Of a stretch of 64,000 bases of DNA, positions 45,062 to 55,779 are shown piece by piece. Each line of letters begins with the position of its first letter. Within the stretch, counting starts at the first letter, position 1. Under the pieces are notes generated by a model. The model did not search any database and was not told where the DNA came from. It saw only the letters and a program-made list of their open reading frames with translations. The stretch spans positions 172,375,351 through 172,439,350 of the forward strand of contig CM059186.1 in the NCBI GenBank assembly GCA_030323885.1, written 5' to 3'. The position numbers were made by a program, and so were the translations under genes. This DNA is from Branchipolynoe longqiensis (lineage: Eukaryota > Annelida > Polychaeta > Phyllodocida > Polynoidae).

Positions 45062-45262
45062 GGGTGGTGGCGGTGGAAGGTGTTAGGGAGGGGAGGTGAG
45101 AGGGGAGGTGGCGGGGGTGATGGAGAAGGTGGAGGGGGGCAGAGAGGAGGTGAGGGTGGATAGGAATGACGGGGCAGGGGAGGGGGCGGGGGAGGGGGGG
45201 GGGACAGGGAGCTGAAGGGGGAGTGGGAGATGAGGGCGGATGGGAAGAATGGGGGGGAGGGT
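45062..45262. repeat. GGTGGGAGG purine-rich tract
   Basis: G/A-rich low complexity complementary in composition to the preceding C/T block. The two together could pair as a long imperfect inverted repeat. Confidence 0.7.
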
Positions 45263-45479
45263 GAAACCATTCCTCTCTGAGAACATGGAATGGAAGTGAA
45301 GAGTTGTTGCTAATTGAAACAAGAGGACTGAACTACGCTGAAGTTATCTGCATGTCGAGACCCTGACCGAAGTGCACACAGTATGATTTGAAGGGGTGTC
45401 AATTAATACCACCTTGTTGTGTTGCACTCCCCTCCACAGGTGAAAAACCACATACAAAGTTACATGTGGGTTTAAGCCC

Positions 45480-45535
45480 ATGTCCCTGAATCGCAGCCAT
45501 TTGGGTTCGAATCCCGTTCTATGTAGAGCATCCCA
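45480..45535 (+). other. tRNA-like B box remnant
   Basis: GGGTTCGAATCCCGTTC at about 45,507 is a good T-arm/B box, but no matching A box or acceptor stem is convincing. Probably a decayed tRNA-derived SINE. Confidence 0.25.
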
Positions 45536-45895
45536 ACAGCTTGTGATACCACTTACGGCAAGACTTCTCACCTTCAGCCAAATTGAGGCGTAATGCGGGG
45601 CGTTGAATTTGATTCATTGCAGGGGGGGGGGGGGAGGAACCGCCTGGGCTGTTCTACTCTGCTCCCGCTGGACTCTCGCCTCAAACCTCGCTCACCCGAG
45701 ACCCCACCTATCGCCTCCCATCAGAACATACTGCCATTTCCCGCACTACTCCTCCAGCAGCCGAGACATCAGGGCCGACTTTTCCACCAAAGCATCTTAC
45801 TATTTCTGTTGTTGTTTGTTCCTTCCTGTTCCTTCTCCTGTACTCCTGTATTGTTCCAATCACTTGTTCCTTGTGGGCTCCTCGGGCATCTAATA

Positions 45896-46249
45896 TTAAA
45901 GTTGCATAGTGCGCTGGTTTTGAGTTTCTCTCATTTTCTGAGATAAACATATTAGGTTGATCGTTATTATCTACCGTACTTTAGTTTGAAGTGGCTTTCA
46001 GTTTAAGTCGCAAACTTTTGACATATTTGAAATGGAAACATGCTAAATTAATTTTGGCAAGCTTGCCAAAACTCTATCATCATAGGCTTCTGCAGTAACA
46101 GGTTCTATTAATTGACTCAGTCGTCCCTTCTATGTGCCGGTAAATGCTTAATAAGAGCATCAGTATCTAAGGTAGATATGTAGAATGAAATCTAGATAAT
46201 TGGTTTGGTTTTGAAAATTTGATGTTTTCATCGGACTATGCAGCTTGAA
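45896..46249 (-). mobile_element. S-MITE, complete copy, 354 bp
   Basis: The ends TTAAAGTTGCATAGTGCGCT and (inverse) CGGACTATGCAGCTTGAA form the family's terminal inverted repeats. The body has TGTAGAATGAAATCTAGATA, GCAGTAACAGGTTCTATTAA and AGGTTGATCGTTATTATC. No ORF. This copy gives the clearest internal sequence for comparison with both flanks of the satellite. Confidence 0.8.
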
Positions 46250-46364
46250 TAAACTCTCCTTACCCCCAGCTAGCATTCCTCTCCTTGTTTGCGGATGACA
46301 TTTTCATGCCCTACTTACAGTTACACTCGTGTTTGCTATCGCTTGTGTGGTGTGTGACGTAGTA

Positions 46365-46905
46365 CACAGTCCGATGGTTTTGAGTTTCTTTTAAGCTGTT
46401 GTTGTTGAAGTTTTACATCCTGGCGGCATCTAAGGTCATATCAGGATGGGTACCGACTTGTGACAGTGCACACTCATGGCGACTTTGTAGTGATGACCCA
46501 TTCTGAAATCATGCCGCCAGCACCATGACCCGATATCCCACTCAATCACATTATCCTGACACTGAGCTAACCAGTCCTTGCCCTATCCTATTAATGCCGA
46601 GTGCCTGGCTAGGAAGCAACAAGTATCAATTTTGTAAGTCATTGGTTTGACTCGACCGGGAACCAAACTCCCGATGTCCCGCACACGAGGCTCACGTTCT
46701 ACCAGTTCATCCACCACGCCCAGTGAGTTTCGTTTATGATAAACACTTTATGTTGATCACCACTCTCTAGTTTCCCTTAGTTCTAAGCACCTTTGATTTA
46801 AAAAGGCTAATTTTGGAATTATTTGGCATGAAAACATGCACAATTAATGTTGGTATGCATGTTCAAATGAGCTTCAACAATGATAGCTTCTATCAAATTG
46901 ACTTA
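46365..46905 (-). mobile_element. S-MITE copy interrupted by SINE-B
   Basis: Left end CAGTCCGATGGTTTTGAG; the body resumes after the SINE (ACTTTATGTTGATCACCACT; TATGCATGTTCAAATGAGCT) and stops at CAAATTGACTT. Instead of its own second half, the sequence then turns into the left end of another copy. Confidence 0.7.
46390..46724 (-). mobile_element. SINE-B inserted in S-MITE
   Basis: Full-length reverse copy, flanked by GAGTTTC on both sides (46,382 and 46,725), a short target duplication. Body TCATATCAGGATGGGTACCG, head GAACCAAACTCCCG-like. Confidence 0.88.
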
Positions 46906-46976
46906 AAATTGCATAGTCCGTTAAAAGCAAACCATTTTCGAAAGCAAAGCACTTATCGAGATTTGCACTGACATTT
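46905..46976 (+). mobile_element. S-MITE left-end fragment
   Basis: TAAAATTGCATAGTCCGTTA, then AGCAAAGCACTTATCGAGAT. This matches the left end of the 48,985 copy in its + orientation and is cut off by a poly-T tract. Confidence 0.65.
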
Positions 46977-47300
46977 TTTTTTTTTTTTTTGGTGAGAAGT
47001 TTTTTATTCTGCTCATAACGTATAAGCTCCCGTGAGGGTGCTTGTTTTCAATGCCGGACAGCTGTGATACTGGATTGGTCTGGTCCCACACTCACGAGTC
47101 TTTACCTGATCTTTCTCGGGCCAACCTTTGCGGTTTTGGGTGTTAGTAGTTTCTATATTAGTTTTTTTTTAATTTTCAAGTTTTTTCCTAACCTGTATAT
47201 GATAACTTAGCCTACTATGTACATCTACGCAGATGACATACAGGCCTGTGGGAGAGGATTCTGTCCCATTGTGGCTTGTTACAGCATCCTTTCACCCATG
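46977..47300 (-). mobile_element. Poly(A)-ended retroelement fragment
   Basis: T18 on + (poly-A on -), followed by sequence related to 32,220-32,600 (GCTTGTTTTCAATGCCGGACAG against GCTTGTTTTCAATGCTGGCCAG; a later TTAGCCTACTATGTACAT against a related stretch). No coding segment. Confidence 0.55.
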
Positions 47301-47379
47301 CCCTGTCCTTAGATAGTACACCAGTGTGCCAGAACACACCTGGACACTTCAGCTTAGATACTGGTGCACTCATTAAGCA

Positions 47380-47465
47380 CACTCACACTCACACCCACAC
47401 CCACCCACACTCACTCACCCACACCCACTCACACTCACTCACCCACACCCACACCCACTCACACC
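47380..47465. repeat. CACACCCACT repeat
   Basis: Short (CACTCACACC)n block, about 85 bp. Confidence 0.85.
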
Positions 47466-47469
47466 CGCG

Positions 47470-47760
47470 CTCTGAGCCGGAGCGGCTAGCGGGAAGCGAG
47501 GCGGGGTGTAACCGGCCAACAAAGGGCGATAATGCGGGCAGAGAGGAAGCAGATTGGGCGATAATTGGGAGGTTCGCCCCTGCCCGCCATTCACCACCGA
47601 CTACCCTTTTATCCGGTGCCAACATCTCGCCGAGATCTCGCGGCGCCAACATCTCGCCGAGATCTCGCGGTGAGCGGACGCCGCCAGCAGACGCACCCGG
47701 ATGTTTCACAAGCGCCACGCCCACCCGGCTCCCGCCAAAAATGTAAGGTGGGCGCAGTGC
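47470..47760. promoter_or_regulatory. CpG islet with duplicated TCTCGCCGAGATCTCGCGG
   Basis: About 290 CpG-rich bases. AACATCTCGCCGAGATCTCG is present twice in tandem (about 47,620-47,670); its TCTCGCG words resemble the TCTCGCGAGA promoter element. No exon recognised nearby. Confidence 0.35.
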
Positions 47761-47797
47761 AGGCGCGGCATGGTTCAGGTTTTTTATATACATAGCG

Positions 47798-47799
<2 letters not shown>

Positions 47800-47837
<38 letters not shown>

Positions 47838-47960
47838 CTCTGCTCTGACCAACACTTGTCAATGTTCGGTGGAGATGAGGAGGGCCATGGGCACAATGTT
47901 GCGTTTTAGTCTTACGGAGTATAAATTATATACTGTATTATATATATATATATATATAAT

Positions 47961-48010
<50 letters not shown>

Positions 48011-48020
48011 TATATATAAG
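47800..48020. repeat. (TA)n microsatellites
   Basis: TA runs at 47,800-47,835 and 47,938-48,020, with about 100 bp of unique sequence between them. Confidence 0.9.
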
Positions 48021-48189
48021 GACACGGAGTAGGATACAGGATACGGAATTGTTTAAATAATTAATGTCGTACGGATTTTGATTGGCGCCATTCATTCGGT
48101 GCAGGCTAGTTGCGCCAGTGGCGCCCCCCATCGGCGCCTATATATATTGTCGCACGTACGGCGCTTCGCCCTAACTTCGCTGTATTAAA

Positions 48190-48318
48190 CAACTAGCGCC
48201 AGGTTAGTGGCAATTATAAATGTTGTAAGTCATTGAATTGACTCGGCTGGGATTCAAACTTCCGACCTTCCGCACAGGAAGCCTGTGCTCTTAATCTTAC
48301 CTATTCGGCCATCGCGTC
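48190..48318 (-). mobile_element. SINE-B head fragment
   Basis: Only the 5' third is present: GTAAGTCATTGAATTGACTC and GATTCAAACTTCCGACC, ending CGGCCATCGCGTCCT. Confidence 0.75.
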
Positions 48319-48333
48319 CTGCTGTATATGTAT

Positions 48334-48503
48334 GTAGTAGTCTGCACTGACCTTTCAGGCAAGACAGGTAGGCGTCGGTAGTGTGGTGACATCAGGGGCC
48401 TAGGTGGTGTAATGGTTATCACACCGGCTCGGAATGCAAAGAGATGTGGGTTCGAGTCCCGCTGTAGGTGCAATATTTCCAATATTCATCACCCCCAACG
48501 ACA
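48334..48503 (+). mobile_element. SINE-A copy
   Basis: Has the conserved upstream part (GCACTGACCTTTCAGGCAAG with a short deletion), the tRNA-like part (GGTGTAATGGTTATCACA; GGGTTCGAGTCCCGC) and the TTCATCACCCCCAACGAC end. Confidence 0.8.
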
Positions 48504-48831
48504 TGTAAATATATATATATATATATTATATAAAGTAGGGCTATGTAAGTAAGGGAAGGATAGAGACGAGTGTTGGGTCAGACACTTTTATTGAGCGTCT
48601 TGGCATAGCACAATAAACAGGCATACCGGTAAAAGTTTGAAATCGCTTAGGGAAGTGACTGCCCGGCTGAGCTTGCCAAGGCAAACGCCCGGTGGTGGCA
48701 CTAGTAGTAGGCAACCAGGGCAAATCCGGGCAGGTCATCGATTGGATAATAATATATTGAAGCAAAGTACAGGCAATAATAAATAATAATGATACTCTGC
48801 CTATTTATATCTGCATAATTAATTATACATC

Positions 48832-48833
<2 letters not shown>

Positions 48834-48882
<49 letters not shown>
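48834..48882. repeat. (TA)n microsatellite
   Basis: About 48 bp of TA. The region 48,510-48,830 before it holds AT-rich sequence and a GGTGGTGGCACTAGTAG word, otherwise nothing recognised. Confidence 0.9.
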
Positions 48883-48886
<4 letters not shown>

Positions 48887-48924
48887 GGTATATGTGTAGA
48901 TACACGCATATATTATATAGCCAA

Positions 48925-48986
48925 ACATATCCCTGAAATATATCATGGCAGAAACTAAAAAAATACTCATCAGATTATGCAACTCT
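48925..48986 (+). mobile_element. S-MITE right-end fragment
   Basis: ATCATGGCAGAAACTAAAAA, then CATCAGATTATGCAACTCTA, equivalent to the right terminal repeat. It is joined directly to the left end of the next copy. Confidence 0.75.
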
Positions 48987-49355
48987 AAGGTTGCATAATC
49001 CGATAAAGGCATGCAATTGTCTCAAGCAAAACACTGATCTAGATTGGAATCTAAATACCTAACTTAGATTCTGCTGCACTTAGTAAGCATTATTAAGCAT
49101 CGGTTGTTGTTAATTAGAGGGGTGTACTAAGTGGACTTAATACAACCTGTTCGTGCTGAAGCCTATGAGGAGTCAGAGTTTTGACAAGCACACCGAAATT
49201 AACATTGGCAATAGCATATTTACGCTTAACATATTCCACGAATTAGTCATTTTAAATCAAGCTAAAATAAGATAGATTATAACGATCAACCTAATAATAT
49301 ATTTAACTTCAGGAAACGACAAAAAACCCAAAACCATCGGACTGCGCAACTTTAA
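48985..49355 (+). mobile_element. S-MITE, complete copy, 371 bp
   Basis: Starts CTAAGGTTGCATAATCCGAT and ends CGGACTGCGCAACTTTAA. The body has TTAATACAACCTGTTCGTGC and GGCAATAGCATATTTACGC. It lies head to tail with the fragment before it, and their junction aligns gap-free to one 45-bp satellite unit. Confidence 0.82.
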
Positions 49356-49359
49356 ATAT

Positions 49360-49765
49360 TTGGCGAGAATCGGGGGGCGGGCATCCGCGCTAACCGGGCG
49401 TCTCGCCCGTGGATCTGCCACTGTGGGTGGCTTTGTTGCGCGCGCAGCTCGCGGCGGAAGCTTCAAAGGTCACCTGGCGGCCATTGACGGAACTACGAGG
49501 GTCGCCGCTTTGATCAGACGACAATGGGGATGTAAACTGGCGTGAAAAGTGAGACTGATTGCAGCCGGCTCGGCCGACAGGGGCCGCTGTTAGCGCGCCC
49601 TCACCTGTTCCTGGGTAAACAAACCTCTTTGCACGGAGCGTGTATCTCCCAAGTGACGACCTGTCGTCTGCCGCCCTGCCCGCCAGGCGGCGCGCGGAGA
49701 GGTTTTGTAGGAACAGCCAATGTTGTTTTTGGCGGGAATTATCGCCGCAGGAACAACGATAATAT
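49360..49765. promoter_or_regulatory. CpG-rich islet
   Basis: About 400 bp of GC-rich, CpG-dense sequence directly after the S-MITE. It contains GGCGGCCATTGACGG (YY1-like inverse), GACAGGGGCCGCTGTTAGC and CCAGGCGGCGCGCGG. It may be a promoter. Short frames on either strand show nothing recognisable. Confidence 0.35.
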
Positions 49766-49799
49766 TACTCAGTCGCAGGTAGCAGTTTGGTGTTTGTGA

Positions 49800-50820
49800 T
49801 TGTCTTTCGCTGTTTGATTCGCGTCAGTTGGGGTTGGACTCTTTCTTGTCTTTCACAGTTTGATTCACTGAAGTTAGTAATTTGTTAAGTTACACTCTTG
49901 TATTTCCGAGTCTGATTCACATGAGTTACTAATTTGTTATGTTAGACTCTTGTCTTTCACATTTTGATTAATGTGAGTTAATAATTTGTTATGTTAGACT
50001 CTTGTCTTTCACATTTTGATTTATGTGAGTTGGTAATTATCACGTTGGACTCTTATCTTTTACATTTTGATTAATGTGAGTTAATAATTTGTTATGTTGG
50101 ACTCTTGTCTTTCACCTTTCAATTCAGGTGAGTTACTAATTTGTCATGTTAGACTCTTGTCTATAACAGTTTGATTCACTGAAATTAGTAATTTTGCATG
50201 TTAGACTCTTGTCTGTCACAGTTTGATCAAAATGAGTTAGTATTTTGTTGTCAGACTCTTGGCTGTCACACTTTCATCAATATGAGTTAGTAATTTGTTT
50301 TGTCAGACTCTTGTCTTTCACCGTTTGATCTATATGAGTTACTAATTTGTTATGTTAGACTCTTGTTTGTCACAGTTTGATTCATTGAAGTTAGAAATTT
50401 GTTATGTTAGACTCTTGTCTGTCACAGTTTGATTTATGTGAGTTGGTAATTTGGTGTGTCAGACTCTCGTCTGTCATATTTTGATTAATGTGAGTTAATA
50501 ATTTGTTATGTTAGACTCTTGTCTTTCACAGTTTGATCAATATGAGTTAGTAATTTGTTGTGTTAGACTCTTGTCTGTCACAGTTTGATTCATGTGAATT
50601 GGTAATTATCATGTTGGACTCTTGTCTTTCACAGTTTGATTCACCAAGGTTAGTAATTTGTCGTGTTAGATGCTTGTCTTTCACTGTTTGAGTTAGGTGA
50701 TTTCATAATTTATCATGTTGGACTCTTGTTTTTTACAGTTTGATTCATGTGAGTTAGGAAATTGTCACGTTGGACTTTTCTCTTTCACATTTTGATTTGT
50801 GTGAATTAGTAATTTTTTAC
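49800..50820. repeat. 52-bp minisatellite, about 19 units
   Basis: Unit words are TTAGACTCTTGTCTTTCACA, GTTTGATTCATGTGAG and TTAGTAATTTGTTATG. The GACTCTTG landmark recurs 52 bp apart (49,945 and 49,997). Units are 10-25% diverged. Confidence 0.9.
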
Positions 50821-50821
50821 C

Positions 50822-51122
50822 CGCAGGCTTCGGATGTGGACGGTCGGGATTTCGAACCCTAGCTGAGTCAAGTCAATGATTTACAAAATCGATACTTGTT
50901 GCTACCCAGCCTGGTGCTCAGCATTACTAGGATAGGATAAGGACTGGTTAGTTTAATATCAGGATAATGTGACTACATGGGATATCGGATCATGGTGCCA
51001 GCGGCCTGATCTCCCAGTGAGGCAGCACTATAAAGTCACTATGCGTGCGCACTGTCACAAGTCGGTATCCATCTTGATATGACCTTAGATGTTGCTAGGT
51101 CGTAAAATAACAATAGACAAAC
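50822..51122 (+). mobile_element. SINE-B copy
   Basis: Starts in the head (GGATGTGGACGGTCGGGATT, degenerate B box TTTCGAACCC) and is complete through GATATGACCTTAGATGTTGC and an AACAAATG tail. It directly abuts the 52-bp minisatellite. Confidence 0.88.
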
Positions 51123-51576
51123 AAATGTATGTGAATGTGTGTGTTTATTTGTGTCTGTGTGTTGGCAAAAATACACTCCTGCATTCCAATGATATCAATT
51201 TGATTGTCATAGTTATATTTCATAGCATTATTGTCATAGCATAATGGTCCAATAAATTGTTGACTCATTAACATTCCTTTTTTAAATATTCTAAACCCTT
51301 ATAAATAAAAGCGAATGTGTATGTTTGTTTGCATGTGTTCACAAAAAGAAACCCTGCTGCCTTGCAATGATTTCAAATTGATTGCGGATTAGGATAGTTA
51401 TATTTTAAGGCTTTTATTGTTTACTACAATACATTGTTTATACATTAAAATTCGTTTTATTATTATTCTAAACCCTTAGTTATATGGGCGGAAGGCGTAA
51501 TTAGGCCTCCACAGCAGCAAGCTTTATAGTGTGCATGGAACGCGGTATTACAGACTGTACAGCTTTAGCACTCGCC
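51123..51576. other. Unannotated AT-rich interval with a weak direct repeat
   Basis: Two diverged segments (about 51,120-51,300 and 51,300-51,480) share GTGTGTTTATTTGTGTCTG-like, ATTCCAATGATATCAA-like and TTCTAAACCCTTA words, suggesting an old ~180-bp duplication. No gene recognised. Confidence 0.45.
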
Positions 51577-52197
51577 CTTAAGCACCAGTCACACTATGGC
51601 TTGCAAAAAGGAAAGTTTCTTTTATTTAACAACGCCTCTAGAGCGCATTGATTTTTATCATGGGTTATTGGATGTCAAGCAGATGGTCATTCTGACATAT
51701 TTCTTTGGAGAAAACCCGCTGCCACTATACAGGCTACCCTTTCCGATAAGCAGCAAGGGGTCTTTTATATGCACTTTCCCACAGACTGGACAGCACATAC
51801 CACTGTCCTTGATGAACCAGTTGTGGACCACTGGTTGGAATGGAAAATAGCCCAAACTGCAAATGTGTCCACTGAGCAGGATTGATCGGATGACCAACAC
51901 CTTCACAGTTGGACACTCTACCGCCTGAGCTACGTCCCGCTCCCCTACGACTTGCAACCGCTTGCGACCACTTCGCGACCACTTTGCGACCACGTTGCGA
52001 CCACTTTGCGACCACTTTGCGACCAATTGAACCAAATAACTCACAGTCACCGGTGACCTCCTTGTGACCAAAGCATCTAATAAAAATAGTCGCTGACCTT
52101 TGGGTGTCCATTTTGTTCACACTAGGTTTTTGGTGCAGCAGCTGCAATCTCCTTCTGGTCGCAAGCGGTCACAAGCCATAGTGTGACTGGGGCTTTA
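51577..52197. mobile_element. MITE of the CACACTA/TTGCGACCAC family, with nested SINE
   Basis: The ends AGCACCAGTCACACTATGGC and (inverse) CATAGTGTGACTGGGGCTTT match the 31,578 element. Subterminal TTGCGACCAC repeats lie at 51,960-52,025, with the shared core CTCACAGTCACCGGTGACC. The SINE at 51,607-51,945 sits immediately inside the left end. A second right-type end (GTGGTCGCCGTAGTGTGACC) follows at 52,213-52,250, so another copy may have been adjacent. Confidence 0.8.
51607..51945 (-). mobile_element. SINE-C: mollusc-type tRNA-derived SINE
   Basis: On the minus strand the tRNA-like head reads GGGACGTAGCTCAGGCGGTA. The body includes TGGGCTATTTTCCATTCC and TGTGGGAAAGTGCATATAAA, and the 3' end is the GTTAAATAAAAG-like tail. 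CTTGCAA on both sides (51,600 and 51,951) is the target duplication. It closely resembles a SINE abundant in gastropods and bivalves, the best taxonomic clue in the window (from memory; not searched). Confidence 0.8.
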
Positions 52198-52316
52198 GCG
52201 ACCAACCCTTTTTAGTGGTCGCAAAGTGGTCGCCGTAGTGTGACCGGGGTACCAGTCGGCGGGCATCTGCCCGGGTCGAGGCGGCTCGAATAGCGCAGCG
52301 TCCGGCGGGTCTCGTG

Positions 52317-52373
52317 GTCGGTTGGTTGTTGGAGTTTTATGTCCTGGCAACATCTAAGGTCATATTAGGGCAG
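52317..52373 (-). mobile_element. SINE-B tail fragment
   Basis: GGTTGGTTGTTGGAGTTTTA and CAACATCTAAGGTCATATTA only. The rest is replaced by GC-rich sequence at 52,374. Confidence 0.8.
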
Positions 52374-52610
52374 GCGCGGGTCTCGAGAGTTGGGCACTTC
52401 CGTGCGTGGCGGTCGGGACCCGGCCTGTGTGCGCACGGATCGGTTTCACACGACTCAGGGCTGGCCTTGATCCACGTCCTGTCATTCACGAGTATCATCC
52501 ACGTCTACCACCAGGCGGAGCAACCAGCGGATATGTACCCACCCCGCCCCGCCCCGCCCCGCCCCGCCCCGCCCCGCCCCACTACACCCCACCCTACCTG
52601 CACCCCACTT
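52374..52610. other. GC-rich stretch with a short CCCCG repeat
   Basis: CpG-rich unique sequence, then (CCCCG)n at 52,540-52,570, the same pentamer as at 12 kb. No gene recognised. Confidence 0.5.
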
Positions 52611-52611
52611 C

Positions 52612-53791
52612 CCCATCATCATGCTGTCGGTTGCGATGCGACAAAGACTCCTTTCATTACTTGACTGCCGCTCTCCATTTAGCTCTCTGCTGTGAGAGTG
52701 ATGTCCCTGAGTCAGTCTTAATATCTCTCAGCTTCAGGTTTCTCTTGATGGTATCCTTGAACTGGAGACGAGGGCTCCCTCTCTTTCTGTAACCAGAAGA
52801 CAGTTGAGTATAGAGGATCTGCTTTGATAGCCTGTCTGATGACATCCTCATGAGGTGTCCAGTCCACAGGAGATTCTTTTTGATCAGAAGATCTTCCATA
52901 GAGGGCAGCCCCATCCGTTTGAGTATTTCCTTATTTGTCACTTTGTCCTTCCAGGTTAGCCTCATGATGGAATGCAGATGTCACATCATGAAGGCATGCA
53001 GCTTTTTCACCTGTCGTCTGTATACTGTCCAGGCCTCGGCTCCATATAGTAGGGTGGATAGCATGATTGCATGGTAGATCTTGCCTTTGATCCGCATGGA
53101 CACATGGTGGTTATTCCAGAGTCTCTGGCATAATCGGCCGAAAGATGCGCTAGCCTTGGCCATCCTCCTCTGTATTTCAGCATCAATGCGTCCATCACTT
53201 GATATAGTGCTTCAGAGGTAGGTGAATTCCGGAACAGAGTTCAGCTTGTTTCCATCAACCATGATATCCTCCTCTCGGGTTCTTGTAGAGTTGGGTTGGT
53301 ACAGTACCTCCATCTTCTTGATGTTACTCTTCAGGGCAAACTTCTTTAATGCATCGGAGAAAGCGTCCACTATTTTCTGGATCTCTTCAGCAGAGTGGGC
53401 AACCAGTGCACTGTCATCTGCGAATAGCAGCTCTCTCACCAGTATCAGAGTAGTCTTGGTCTTCGCTCTGAAGTGTGCGACATTGAATAGGTCAGCACTC
53501 TGTCTGGACTGTATATAGATGCCATCCTCCATGTCTCGGAAAGCCTCATCGAGCATTGCTGATAGGAAGATGGAGAAGAGCGTGGGGGCCAGTACACAAC
53601 CTTGCTTGACCCCATTGGTAACATCAATGGTCCCGAGACTTCCCCTCCAACACTAACGTTCGCCATCATTCCTGTATGTAGAGCCTTGATCATAGTTGTG
53701 AACTTACATTTCATGAAAGCTGCCTGCAAAAGTGTTGAAGTGCTGCTGGCTTTTGCAAGTTACCAGCGGCACTCTCTCGGGGAGCAAATAG
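52612..53791 (-). pseudogene. LINE-A copy 3: longest RT segment, several frameshifts
   Basis: On the minus strand: module X (53,791-53,708), FTTMIKALHTGMMANV, a frameshift, GVKQGCVLAPTLFSIFLS, the intact LLFADDSALVAHS box, KSNIKKMEVLYQPN and VPEFTYL then a stop. A second frame follows with MAKASASFGRLCQRLW and LLYGAEAWTVYRRQ. A third has MRLTWKDKVTNKEIL, LLWTGHLMRMSS and WRAAVK. The end is CGATGCGACAAAGA inverse plus an (ATG)n-type tail. At least three disruptions make it a pseudogene, but it is the most informative copy for the family. Confidence 0.88.
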
Positions 53792-53989
53792 ACCCCACTT
53801 CCCCACCCTCCATATTACCACAAACCCGACCCACTCCTACACCCAACCAGCCCTCTCTCGATACACCACCCTGCCCCACCTCGGATTACAACCTCCCCTC
53901 TGCCCAAACCGCCCTAATAACCAGGTCACACACAACCTGCTCAGCTGCAAACCGCGAGGCTCTACCGCCACCAACCCGCTGTTTGCACC

Positions 53990-55605
53990 AAGTGCTCAGT
54001 GACCCTCCCCCCCACCCACCTCTACACACCTCCACACACCCACCACACACCCTCACCTCTCTCACTACCTACCACTGTACCAGCTCATATTCTGACCCAA
54101 TGTCACCTCAGGTGCCCCACATGCCCCACCCCATCCACCACCACCTCCATCACCTCCACACGCACTACCACCACTCACCATCACTTCTTCCACCACCTCC
54201 ACCCACGACCGCCACCTCGAGCACGACCACCTCCACCTCTATCTCCACCTCCACCTCCACCTCCACCTCCACCTCCATAACCACCACCACACCCACCATC
54301 ATCACCACCACGACTACTACCACCACCTCCACTTCCATCTCCACCTGCACCTCCAGCTCCATAACCAGCACCACACCCCCCACCATCACCACCACTACTA
54401 CGACCACCACCTCCACTTCCATCTCCACCTGCACCTCCATAACCACCACCACACCCCCACCATCACCACCACTACTACCACCACTCCTACCACCACCACC
54501 TCCACTTCCATCTCCATCTCCACCTGCACCTCCATAACCACCACCACACCCCCCACCATCACCACCACTACTACCACCACACCACTCTCCACCTTCCATC
54601 ATCTCCACCATGCACCCTCCATTCATACCACGCACCACCACACCCCCACCATCACCATCCCACACTACTACCACCACCACCTCCACTTCCATCTCCACCT
54701 GCACCTCCATAACCACACCACCCCCCACCATCACCACCACACTACCCCAACCATCCACCACCACCTCCATCCATACCACCACCTGCCCTCACCACCACAC
54801 ACCCCACTCCTACCACTACTACACCACCACTCATTCCATCTCCACCTGCACCTCCATAACCACCACCACACCCCCACCACTCACCACCACTACTACCACC
54901 ACCACCTCCACTTCCATCTCCACCTGCACCTCCATAACCACCACCACACCTCCCCCACCATCACCACCACTACTACCCACCGACTCCTACCACCACCACC
55001 TCCACTTCCATCTCCATCTCCACCTGCACCTCCATAACCACCACCACACCCCCCACCATCACCACCACTACTACCACCACCACCTCCACTTCCATCTCCA
55101 CCTGCACCTCCATAACCACCACCACACCCCCCACCATCACCACCACCACTACCACCACTCCTACCACCACCACCTCCACTTCCATCTCCAACTCCACCTG
55201 CACCTCCATAACCACCACCACACCCCCTACCATCACCATCACTACTACCACCACCACCTCAACTTCCATCTCCACCTGCATCACCACGACTACTACCACC
55301 ACCTCCACTTCCATCTCCACCTGCACCTCCAGCTCCATAACCAGCACCACACCCCCCACCATCACCACCACTACTACGACCACCACCTCCACTTCCATCT
55401 CCAACTCCACCTGCACCTCCATAACCACCACCACACCCCCTACCATCACCATCACTACTACCACCACCACCTCCACTTCCATCTCCACCTGCACCTCCAC
55501 CTCCATAACCACCACCACACCCACCATCATCACCACCACTACTACCACCAGCACTACCACCACCACTACCACCAGCACCACCTCTATCACCTCCACCACC
55601 ACCTC
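53990..55605. repeat. ACC/CCT-rich minisatellite with 84-94-bp units
   Basis: The landmark CCACTTCCATCTCCACCTGC recurs at intervals of 84-94 bp (54,331; 54,415; 54,504; 54,685; 54,910; 55,004; 55,088; 55,178). Between landmarks are CATAACCACCACCACACC and ACCATCACCACCACTACTAC. About 15 units. The large Thr/Ser, His/Leu and Val/Glu frames are artefacts. Confidence 0.92.
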
Positions 55606-55772
55606 CAGTATCAGGATAATGTGACTGAGTGGGATATTAGGTCATGTGGTTGGTGGCCTGGTCTCCCAGTGGGGCAGCACTATAAAGTCGCCATGAGTGC
55701 GCATTGTCACAAGTCGGTACCCATCCTGATATGACCGTAGATGTTGCCAGGATGCAAAACTCCAAAAACTAA
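55606..55772 (+). mobile_element. SINE-B 3' half
   Basis: Starts at TATCAGGATAATGTGACTGA, exactly where the copy at 11,063 starts, and ends ACCGTAGATGTTGCCAGGAT plus CAAAACTCC. It lies between two ACC-rich repeats. Confidence 0.85.
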
Positions 55773-55779
55773 CCAACTA

